Shown here: piece by piece, positions 54,526 to 62,542 of the stretch
Layout of the letters: the number at the start of each line of letters is the position of its first letter
How positions within the stretch are numbered: position 1 is the stretch's first letter
Assembly: GCA_028714695.1 (NCBI GenBank)
Contig: JAQTLX010000001.1
Coordinates: 124,001 to 188,000, forward strand
Source: Ignavibacteria bacterium
GTDB taxonomy: Bacteria > Bacteroidota > Ignavibacteria > Tepidaquicellales > Tepidaquicellaceae
Length of the DNA stretch: 64,000 nucleotides
Reading direction: 5' to 3'
Notes under the pieces: model-generated
Databases searched by the model: none
The model's input: only the letters and a program-made list of their open reading frames with translations
What the model was told of the DNA's origin: nothing
Position numbers and translations under genes: made by a program

Positions 54526-56661
54526 TTATTTTATAAGGAGCATCTTTTTTGTTATACTGAATTCACTGGAAAGTAATTTATAAAAATATATACCGCTGGA
54601 AAGTGAAGACCCATCGAATGTTGTTTCATAAGTACCTGATTTCAGGAATTGGTTTACCAGCGTCACTATTTTTCGTCCCATAATATCATACACTTCAAGT
54701 TTCACATTTCCAGAACGTCGTATTGCATAACATATTTTTGATGATGAGTTAAATGGATTAGGATAATTTTGGTATAATGAGAATCTTGACGGAACTTCAC
54801 TCGGATTAAAATTTACGATGACCGGGTCTCCGGCCATCGTTTTAATGATTGCATTTCCGTATCCGCATGTCCAACCAGTGTTCGAGTTTAAAAAGAAAAG
54901 GGAATACAGATTTCCGCTAGTACCGGAATATTCCGAAATCCAGGTTTGTCCGCCGTCGGTAGTAGAGGAAAGCGCGCCATAAGAACCTGCACTCCACCCG
55001 TTTAATGTATCTGCAAAGAATAATACACCAAAAGAAGCAGAGTTACATTTTACCCAGGTTTGTCCTCCATTTGTTGTTTTAAAAGTACTGTCCTGAGTCG
55101 CAAGCCATCCGGTTGTATTATTTACGAAAAATAAGTCTTTATAAAAATTTGAAGCCGGGTAATCTTGAATTATCCAGTTATTACCTCCGTTTGTTGTTTT
55201 ATAATATTTCCCGAGATAACCGTCCTCAACAATCCAGCCTGTATTTGGATCTTTAAAATATATTGACCGGAGATATCCGCCTGACTGTGAAAAATTATTC
55301 TCCCAGTTGGCACCTCCGTTTGTTGTTTTGAGCAATGTACTTCCTCCGACCCATCCTGTATTTTCATCAAGGAAAAAAGAGCTCAAAAGCAGGCCTGTTG
55401 AAGCGCTTAACTGAACAGTCCAGTTCGTACCGGAGTTTGTTGTTTTGAGTACAGTATTATAATGTCCTCCGACTATCCACCCTGTGTTTTCGTTTAAAAA
55501 TTTTACATTGTAAAAAGAAACAATTGATCCCGGGTTAGATTGTATCCATGTATTACCTCCGTCAATTGTCTTAGCATATAAACCCCATAATCCAACCGCA
55601 AATCCAGTATTATTGTTTATGAAATAAATCGACTCAAATGTTCCTTCGATGTACTTGCTTAATGATATCCAATTATTGCCGCAGTCGGTAGATTTCATTA
55701 CTGTGCCTTTTTCGCCGACCGATATTATTTGAGATGATCCTGAAATTGATAATGCATATAGATCATTTCTATTTGGCGACGGTGTAATCATCCAATTTAA
55801 TCCGCAATCTGTAGTTTTGTAAACACTGCCGCTGTTTGTAGCGATAAAACCTGTTGAGTAATTAATGAAATCAATACAATTGATAGAAGATGGTAACGGT
55901 CCATTATTTTGTGATGTCCAAACATTACCCCCGTTCGAAGTATATAATATCACTCCATTATATCCACCGGCCCAGCCTGTATCATTGTTGAAAAAGTGTA
56001 AGGCCCCAATTCCTCCTGGAGGGTAAGTTGTTTGAATTATCCAGTTATTACCTCCATTTGTGGTTTTTATAATGATACTATTTGTATTGGATCCGTTACT
56101 ATAACCCCCTCCGCACCAGCCTGTCATTGAGTTTAAAAATTTTATTTCAGAAAATTGACAATAGCAAAACGGGCCTGTAATATCATACCAGTTATTACCG
56201 CCATTCGTTGTTTTTATTAATTTCCCTGTACCGCCGGCCCAACCCGTATTATTATTGATAAAATCCATTCCATAAAGATTATCCAGTATACCAGTATTTA
56301 GAGGTAACCAATTGTCTCCGCCATTTGTAGTTTTTAGAACAGAGCCGTGAAATCCTGCAATATATCCCGTGCTATTATCGGAAAAACAGATTGATTGAAG
56401 GTCAGCATTTATAGACGATGCAGATTTCCAGTTTAATCCTGCATTAGTCGTTTTTAATACTGTTCCGCTCCATCCAACAGCGAATCCCGTATTTGAATTA
56501 ATCATTTTTATGTCATTGATCGGCTCACCGGTAGGATATGGATTTTGAAAAAACCATGAATCTTGAGCAACACATACAGAAGTAATATCGAGAAGGCAAA
56601 TAATAGCAAGATACAGGAAAAAAATATATAAACTATGCCGGTTGAGAGGAATTGTTTTCAA
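54526..56661 (-). CDS. YCF48/BNR-repeat secreted protein with type IX sorting domain
   Basis: A 711-residue exported protein. After a signal peptide (about 1-32, ending SVCVAQ) come thirteen repeats of the form GW-x-GG, then KTTNGGxxW, plus one degenerate copy (KTMAGD), predicted to fold into a beta-propeller as in Ycf48/HCF136. The last 75 residues are a type IX sorting domain: NYPNPFN, VKLEVYDIMGRKIV, GIYFYKLL and a lysine-rich end. Such proteins are common in this phylum and their ligands are mostly unknown. Repetition is also visible in the DNA as recurring ATTACCTCCGTTTGTTG. The gene is probably monocistronic. Confidence 0.9.
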   Translation of the reverse strand: MKTIPLNRHSLYIFFLYLAIICLLDITSVCVAQDSWFFQNPYPTGEPINDIKMINSNTGFAVGWSGTVLKTTNAGLNWKSASSINADLQSICFSDNSTGYIAGFHGSVLKTTNGGDNWLPLNTGILDNLYGMDFINNNTGWAGGTGKLIKTTNGGNNWYDITGPFCYCQFSEIKFLNSMTGWCGGGYSNGSNTNSIIIKTTNGGNNWIIQTTYPPGGIGALHFFNNDTGWAGGYNGVILYTSNGGNVWTSQNNGPLPSSINCIDFINYSTGFIATNSGSVYKTTDCGLNWMITPSPNRNDLYALSISGSSQIISVGEKGTVMKSTDCGNNWISLSKYIEGTFESIYFINNNTGFAVGLWGLYAKTIDGGNTWIQSNPGSIVSFYNVKFLNENTGWIVGGHYNTVLKTTNSGTNWTVQLSASTGLLLSSFFLDENTGWVGGSTLLKTTNGGANWENNFSQSGGYLRSIYFKDPNTGWIVEDGYLGKYYKTTNGGNNWIIQDYPASNFYKDLFFVNNTTGWLATQDSTFKTTNGGQTWVKCNSASFGVLFFADTLNGWSAGSYGALSSTTDGGQTWISEYSGTSGNLYSLFFLNSNTGWTCGYGNAIIKTMAGDPVIVNFNPSEVPSRFSLYQNYPNPFNSSSKICYAIRRSGNVKLEVYDIMGRKIVTLVNQFLKSGTYETTFDGSSLSSGIYFYKLLSSEFSITKKMLLIK

Positions 56662-56942
56662 TTTTTTATGGTTAAATTATTTATAAATATTAGAAATTTT
56701 ACTAATAATTATCAAGTGTTTTATAAGTATTGAAATAAATATGTATCTCAGAATAATGTATTTCGGATGTAAACGACAAAACTAAAATCCGCATAAGAGT
56801 ATTATTTAACGAATATTGTCACAAGTATTGTCATTCTAAATAATAGAATTATAGGGGACCAAATATTCAATAGATAAAAAATTGGATTTAAAATTAACCT
56901 TAAAAAGGATATTTTAGTGCGATTTAAATTAAAAAATAATCA

Positions 56943-59330
56943 ATGAAAAGAACTGTACTATCATTAGTAATAATCCTGTTATTATCAATTAGCACATACG
57001 CACAGACAGGTAACATACAGGGAATTGTAACGAACAAAGAATCCGGTGTAACCATATCAAATGCAGATATTCTGCTGAAAGAATCCGGATTAAAAGCGGT
57101 AACAGATGCATCAGGGAGTTTTGTTTTTCAAAATCTTACTGAAGGAAATTACAAATTAGAATTTTATCACGAAGGATATAAATCGGGCAGTCTGGAAGTA
57201 AGAGTCGAGAAAGGAAAGTCCGCAAAAGTTGAAATAAAACTTACAGCATCTGAAATAACAACCGGTGAAATCACGGTAACAAGCGTAAGGTACGAGACAT
57301 TATTAAAGGACGTTCCAATGCCAATGGAAATAATCTCGGATGACGAATTAAACAGAAAACAGTATCAGACTATATCGGATGCACTTAGCACTAAGCCCGG
57401 ATTATCGATAACTAAAGACGGAATATGGGCTACAGATATCAGTATAAGGGGGCTTAGCAAGTCCAATGTAGTTGTAAACATTGACGGAAACAGAATTGAA
57501 ACCGCAACCGATATTTCGGCAAGATTATCATTAGTAGATATGAATGATGTTGATAGGGTCGAAGTAATAAAAGGCGGTGTTTCTTCATTGTACGGAACAG
57601 GCGCTTTTGGCGGTGTCGTAAATATTTTCACAAAGAACGGGGACTTCAGCCACAAATTCTTATACGGCGGTTCACTAATCAGCGGGTTCAATTCGGTCAA
57701 TGAAAGTCCTAGCGGTTGGATGTCGTTATATTCATCCTCGGATAAGTTTTTTGCAAAAGTCAGCGGAAGCATCAGAGACGCGAAAAATATAATGACACCG
57801 AAAGGCGAGTTGCCAAACAGCCAGTTTCGAGATAATAATATAAATGCTAATCTCGGGTTCAGGCCTGTAAAGGGGCACGAATTCAGATTGTCGTATCAGC
57901 GATACAGAGCAACAGACATTGGATTACCGGGGGGAGGAACACTGTTCCCTGCAACTGCAATCGTCAAATATCCAAGGGAAGACAGGGATTTGGTATCAGG
58001 CGAATACAAGATTAAAGATATAGCGCCGCCATTAAAAGAGTTTTCCGTAAAGTACTATTATCAGTCGATATTAAGGGATGTTGACAACATTCCGAATACG
58101 ATATCGTCAGTTAAAACAACTTCAGGAAAATTGAAGCAAAAAGTTTATGTGCTGGATATAACCCCGAATGCGCGTCATTACACAAACGGACTGCAATTTA
58201 AAGCAGACTGGGTGCTGGACAATCACAATTATCTGATAACAGGAGTCGATGTATGGATGAGAGCGCTTGACAGCAAAAGAGAAAAAGTCCAAAGAATAGA
58301 AAACTATGATACAACTTCAGGCGCATTAATAAGCACCATCAACAAGACGACAGGGGAGAAACCCATACCCGACGCGGATTACAGAAGCATCGGAGCATAC
58401 GTGCAGGATGAAATTAAAGCATTATGCGATAAATTAAAAATCAGCGTAGGCGGCAGGGTTGACCAGATTAAGGTTACAAATTCGCTGGCATACCAGCCGG
58501 TTTATGAAATCGTAAACGGAACAACTAATTATACTCCTGCAGGACAAAAGATAATGTGGAATGCAAGACAGGCTGATGATATTTCATGGAGCGCAAACTT
58601 TGGCGCGATATATTCGATAACAAAGAACTACGACGTCACGTTTAATATTTCCAGATCATTCCGTTCACCTGCGCTGGAAGAAAGATACCAGTACATAGAT
58701 CTCGGAAGTTCCATCAGAGTCGGTAATCCCGACCTGGCACCTGAGAAAGGATTCTTCGTTGATTTAGGATTCAGAGTATGGAGAGACAGAGTCACTTTCA
58801 ACGGGAATGTGTTTTATAACCGTTTTCAGGATTTAGTAACCGAAATTCCTGGTACATATGAAAACAGACCGGCGTTCATAAAAACAAATATAGGTCAGGC
58901 AAGATTATACGGTTACGATTTCGACTTCATGTATAACTTCTTCAAGAGTATGGTATTGTACGGTTCGCTTGCATATGTAAGAGGCGAAGATACAGGTAAC
59001 AACGTAAACCTGCCTCAGATATCGCCTTTGAACGCACGAGCAGGGCTTAAGTTCGCAATTTATAATTATCTAAATGTTGATTTAAACACAGTATTGTTTG
59101 ATAAGCAGAATAATACAGCGGCAGGTGAATTCGACACGCCTGGATATGCAGTATTTAATGCCGGTTTGGTTTCAATGCCTATGAAAACAAAATACGCAAC
59201 CGTCCAGTTATTTGCAGGTGTGGAAAATATTTTCGATAAAGAATATAGAAATCACTTAGCCTCAAACAGGGGACTGATAACAATAGAACCCGGCAGAAAT
59301 TTTTATGCTAAGTTGAAAGTAGATTTTTAA
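56943..59330 (+). CDS. TonB-dependent outer-membrane receptor with carboxypeptidase-like N-terminal domain
   Basis: A 795-residue receptor. The signal peptide ends at STYAQ near residue 21, followed by a carboxypeptidase-regulatory-like beta domain (24-97, NIQGIVTNKESGVTISNADI). A plug domain follows (about 115-230), with SIRGLSKSNVVVNIDG and VDRVEVIKGGVSSLYG. The 22-stranded barrel fills the rest and ends in the typical LKVDF. It imports a siderophore, vitamin or similar ligand using TonB energy; nothing nearby identifies the ligand. A 281-base AT-rich gap precedes it and a terminator follows, so it is transcribed alone. Confidence 0.93.
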   Translation: MKRTVLSLVIILLLSISTYAQTGNIQGIVTNKESGVTISNADILLKESGLKAVTDASGSFVFQNLTEGNYKLEFYHEGYKSGSLEVRVEKGKSAKVEIKLTASEITTGEITVTSVRYETLLKDVPMPMEIISDDELNRKQYQTISDALSTKPGLSITKDGIWATDISIRGLSKSNVVVNIDGNRIETATDISARLSLVDMNDVDRVEVIKGGVSSLYGTGAFGGVVNIFTKNGDFSHKFLYGGSLISGFNSVNESPSGWMSLYSSSDKFFAKVSGSIRDAKNIMTPKGELPNSQFRDNNINANLGFRPVKGHEFRLSYQRYRATDIGLPGGGTLFPATAIVKYPREDRDLVSGEYKIKDIAPPLKEFSVKYYYQSILRDVDNIPNTISSVKTTSGKLKQKVYVLDITPNARHYTNGLQFKADWVLDNHNYLITGVDVWMRALDSKREKVQRIENYDTTSGALISTINKTTGEKPIPDADYRSIGAYVQDEIKALCDKLKISVGGRVDQIKVTNSLAYQPVYEIVNGTTNYTPAGQKIMWNARQADDISWSANFGAIYSITKNYDVTFNISRSFRSPALEERYQYIDLGSSIRVGNPDLAPEKGFFVDLGFRVWRDRVTFNGNVFYNRFQDLVTEIPGTYENRPAFIKTNIGQARLYGYDFDFMYNFFKSMVLYGSLAYVRGEDTGNNVNLPQISPLNARAGLKFAIYNYLNVDLNTVLFDKQNNTAAGEFDTPGYAVFNAGLVSMPMKTKYATVQLFAGVENIFDKEYRNHLASNRGLITIEPGRNFYAKLKVDF

Positions 59331-59349
59331 AATTATTCATTTTGATTAC

Positions 59350-59384
59350 AAGCCCGTTTCCTTTTAAGAAAACGGGCTTTTTTT
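59350..59384 (+). terminator. Intrinsic terminator after the TonB-dependent receptor
   Basis: AGCCCGTTT and AAACGGGCT form a perfect nine-base stem with a short loop, followed by seven T residues, 20 bases after the receptor stop. Confidence 0.9.
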
Positions 59385-59520
59385 GTGCCGTTCGTTAAAT
59401 TATGCATCTCACAAAGAAATCCATTTATTCCGTTGCCGAATTATAGAATACCTGAATTAATTTACTGTCGTATGTGTTTTAGAGAATTATAAACATTTAC
59501 AAATTAAGGAGAAGGCACAA

Positions 59521-60471
59521 ATGTCAGACAATAAAATAATTGCTGTGTTAGGCGCTACCGGCGCGCAGGGAGGCGGGCTGGTGCGTGCAATTTTAAACGA
59601 CACGAAAGACAAATTCAAAGTTCGTGCAATAACAAGAAACCCTAAATCGGAAAAGGCAGTCGATTTATTGCAGCAAGGCGCTGAGGTTGTTCAGGCTGAT
59701 TTGGATAATTCCGATAGTCTGAAAAAAGCGTTCAGTGGTGTTTATGGAATTTATGCTGTAACAAATTTCTGGGAACATTTTTCGGCTGAAAAAGAAGTAA
59801 TGCAAATTAAGAATATTGCACAGGCCGCTAAATCCTCGGATGCTGAACATGTTGTATGGTCAACGCTTGAAGATACAAGAAAGTGGGTGCATCTCGATGA
59901 TAATCGCATGCCGACTCTTGCGGGAAAATACAAAGTTCCTCATTTCGACGGAAAAGGTGAAGGCGATCATTTCTTTACTGATAATCGTGTACCGACAACT
60001 TTCCTTCTAACCTCTTTTTATTGGGATAATTTGATTTACTTTGGTATGGGTCCAAAAAAAGGGGAAGACGGCAAATATTATTTCACGATACCTACAGAGA
60101 ATAAAAAACTGCCCGGCATTGCTGCGGAAGATATAGGGAAATGCGCATACGGTATATTTACAGGCGGGAGCGGGTATATTGGAAAGACTGTTGGAATTGC
60201 AGGAGAACATCTTACCGGAGCACAAATGGCGGAAACGCTTTCAAAAGTTCTCGGAGCAGATGTTGTTTTCAGAAGCGTGCCTTTCGATGTATTCAGGAGT
60301 TTCGGATTTCCGGGAGCGGATGACCTCGGAAATATGTTCCAGTTCAAGCATGATTTTGAAGAATATTTCTGCGGAATCCGTAATGTTGACGAAAGCAGAA
60401 AACTTAATCCGGCATTACAAAATTTTGAAATGTGGACGACAAAGAATAAAAATCTTATACCTCTCGTATGA
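59521..60471 (+). CDS. NmrA-family NAD(P)-binding protein
   Basis: A 316-residue Rossmann protein of the atypical short-chain dehydrogenase class. The nucleotide-binding motif VLGATGAQGGGLVRA lies at the N-terminus and an NmrA-like GIYAVTNFWEH segment lies near residue 80. The usual catalytic Tyr-x-x-x-Lys is not evident, as in the NmrA/HSCARG group, which senses NADPH redox state rather than acting as a clear enzyme. A strong AAGGAGA ribosome site precedes the ATG. A bidirectional terminator follows. Confidence 0.87.
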   Translation: MSDNKIIAVLGATGAQGGGLVRAILNDTKDKFKVRAITRNPKSEKAVDLLQQGAEVVQADLDNSDSLKKAFSGVYGIYAVTNFWEHFSAEKEVMQIKNIAQAAKSSDAEHVVWSTLEDTRKWVHLDDNRMPTLAGKYKVPHFDGKGEGDHFFTDNRVPTTFLLTSFYWDNLIYFGMGPKKGEDGKYYFTIPTENKKLPGIAAEDIGKCAYGIFTGGSGYIGKTVGIAGEHLTGAQMAETLSKVLGADVVFRSVPFDVFRSFGFPGADDLGNMFQFKHDFEEYFCGIRNVDESRKLNPALQNFEMWTTKNKNLIPLV

Positions 60472-60502
60472 TTTCAATTAACGGTTTGTTCTGTGCAATA
60501 AA

Positions 60503-60537
60503 AAAAGGGTTTGATTTCTCAAACCCTTTTAAATTTT
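60503..60537. terminator. Bidirectional intrinsic terminator
   Basis: A perfect 12-base stem (AAAAGGGTTTGA with its complement) and a TTTC loop have A-rich and T-rich flanks on both strands. It lies between the converging NmrA gene and receiver-kinase gene and should stop both. Confidence 0.92.
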
Positions 60538-60550
60538 TTGTAAACAAATC

Positions 60551-62029
60551 CTATTTTGTAAACGGAAGGTAAATAGTGAATGTCGAACCTTTCGTGTATT
60601 CCGAATCAACTTCGATTTTGCCTGAATAAGATTCCACTATTCTCTTTACGATGGAAAGTCCCAGACCTGTTCCGCTAATGCTTCTCGTATATTCGTTTTT
60701 TACTCTAAAGAATTCGGAGAATAATCTTACTTTGTCTTCAGGTTTCATACCTATGCCTGTATCTGCAATCTTTGTTACAATGTAGTTACCCTGAGTGAAC
60801 ACATTCACATCTATAGTTCCGTTGTCCTTATTGTATTTAATTGAATTCCCAATAATATTCGTAAAGAGACGCGTGATTTCATTATTATCGGCTTTAAATA
60901 CAGGTAGATTGTCCTGATATTTTGAAGTGACTGTAACGCCTTTTTTCTTAAGTTCGAGTTCAAGAAAGTCAACGGTTCCTTTAACGATTTCACCGATATT
61001 GAGTTCTTTAAGTTCGCGCTGTTTTGTTTTCATTTCCATTCTTGAAATATCGAGCAGGTCATTTACCATTTCAACCAGTCCGTTGAGTCTGTTCCTTGAG
61101 CGGTTCATGTAATCATGCTCTTGCTCGGGTGTAACTTTCATTTCGGGATTCAGAATGATGTTCAGGAAGCCAAGTACTGCCGCCATAGGAGTTTTAAGTT
61201 CATGTGCGACCATTGAAACAAATTGTGATTTAACGTATTCAACTTTTTTCATTTCGGTAATATTTCTGATAACCGCTACCACGCCGGCTAAAGAGCCGTC
61301 AGGATGCGGTACCGGCGAACACTTAATCTCGACGACGAGTTCTCTTTCGGGTTTAAGTTCAACTTCCGCTGTGTAAGTTTTATTTTCGAAAGTTGTGTTG
61401 TCAAGAATTTTTTTGATTTGTTCGCTGATGATCGGCGGGAGAATACCTAGAATCTTTTCTCCGAGTATTACTTCGTTCAGTTCGATATACTTTATTGCAG
61501 AAGGGTTAAATAAAACCAGTTCTCCGTTCTTATTAACGACAAATACGCCGTCAGCAAGAGAATTTACGATAGTATTAAGCCGCGATTTCTCGAATGCAAG
61601 TTCAAGGAGTCTTTCTTCGCGTTCTTTTTTCAGCCTTTCGGTTTCAAGCGTTATGAGTCTTCTTTCATATCCAGCATTGAGGTTACGCAGAAGTTCTTCC
61701 GGAGTAAACGGTTTCGGAATATATGTAAACGCGCCCAGTTTTGTTGCTTCAATTGCAGTGTCATAACTCGCGTAAGCAGTAGCGATAAAACAAACCGTAT
61801 TCGGGTGCGCTTTCTTAATTGCCTTCAGTACTGTAATGCCGTCAACATCAGGCATCTTAAGGTCTATAATAGCCAGGTCATATTCAAAATCTGTAGCCAT
61901 TTTAATACCCGTCAAGCCGTTTTCAGCGGTATCAACATCAAAATTTTCGCTTTGAAGAAGGCGCTGTGTACCTATACGCAGACCTTTTTCATCATCGATT
62001 ATAATTACTTTTGGTTTTATTTCGTCCAC
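60551..62029 (-). CDS. Receiver-PAS-histidine kinase
   Basis: A 492-residue cytoplasmic signalling protein. An N-terminal receiver (about 8-122) has the acidic pocket IIDDE and phospho-acceptor Asp in LAIIDLKMPD. A coiled linker leads to a PAS domain (about 145-265). HisKA contains the acceptor His in VSMVAHELKTPMAA and the ATPase domain contains DTGIGMKPED and GTGLGLSIV. With an input receiver and an output kinase it can relay a signal from an upstream kinase. The two genes upstream on the same strand encode a lone receiver and an iron-sulfur sensor kinase, the obvious candidate partners. Confidence 0.9.
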   Translation of the reverse strand: MDEIKPKVIIIDDEKGLRIGTQRLLQSENFDVDTAENGLTGIKMATDFEYDLAIIDLKMPDVDGITVLKAIKKAHPNTVCFIATAYASYDTAIEATKLGAFTYIPKPFTPEELLRNLNAGYERRLITLETERLKKEREERLLELAFEKSRLNTIVNSLADGVFVVNKNGELVLFNPSAIKYIELNEVILGEKILGILPPIISEQIKKILDNTTFENKTYTAEVELKPERELVVEIKCSPVPHPDGSLAGVVAVIRNITEMKKVEYVKSQFVSMVAHELKTPMAAVLGFLNIILNPEMKVTPEQEHDYMNRSRNRLNGLVEMVNDLLDISRMEMKTKQRELKELNIGEIVKGTVDFLELELKKKGVTVTSKYQDNLPVFKADNNEITRLFTNIIGNSIKYNKDNGTIDVNVFTQGNYIVTKIADTGIGMKPEDKVRLFSEFFRVKNEYTRSISGTGLGLSIVKRIVESYSGKIEVDSEYTKGSTFTIYLPFTK

Positions 62030-62054
62030 TAAAATTTATTAATCTTTTTTAAAT

Positions 62055-62090
62055 AGTAAAAACCGCGGAAAAATAAAATCCCGCGGTTTT
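62055..62090 (-). terminator. Intrinsic terminator after the lone receiver gene
   Basis: On the minus strand a perfect AAAACCGCGG/CCGCGGTTTT stem with a T-rich loop ends in a run of T residues, 11 bases after the receiver gene stop. It would limit read-through into the receiver-kinase gene. Confidence 0.8.
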
Positions 62091-62101
62091 ATTTGTTACA
62101 A

Positions 62102-62512
62102 TCATTTATTTTCGAAACATTCTTCGAGTTTATTAGAAAGTTCGTCTATGTTAATCGGCTTATTAAACCATGCATCGCAGTTAATCCATTCTTTCTCTTC
62201 GCCTGTCGTAACGCCGAATTTCATTCCTGTGACCATTGTGGCGGAAGTAAGCAGGAATACCGGAATCGTTTTTCCGTATGCATCTCTTTTGATTTTATGC
62301 GCAAGAATAAATCCAGAGTCATGTTCTTCCATGATAAGGTCGAGTACTGCCGCATCCGGTTTCTCATCTTTGAAAATTTTAAACCCGCTTTCAACGCTGT
62401 CTGCAGTGACTACGAGATATCCTTTTGATTCGAGCAGCATTTTGTTTTGCTCTAATAAGTCATAGTCATCATCAACGAGCAGAATTTTCTTGGGTTTGTT
62501 TGTGTCAGTCAT
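62102..62512 (-). CDS. Single-domain response regulator
   Basis: A 136-residue lone receiver domain. The acidic pair is in ILLVDDDYDLL, the phospho-acceptor Asp in AAVLDLIMEE near residue 57, a Thr/Ser switch in LLTSATM and the conserved Lys in AWFNKPINIDEL. No output domain is present, so it acts as a phosphate shuttle or through protein binding. The 30-base gap to the upstream sensor kinase suggests cotranscription and a kinase-regulator pair. Confidence 0.92.
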   Translation of the reverse strand: MTDTNKPKKILLVDDDYDLLEQNKMLLESKGYLVVTADSVESGFKIFKDEKPDAAVLDLIMEEHDSGFILAHKIKRDAYGKTIPVFLLTSATMVTGMKFGVTTGEEKEWINCDAWFNKPINIDELSNKLEECFENK

Positions 62513-62542
62513 AATTTCTCCTTAAAGTATTATTCAAATTAT

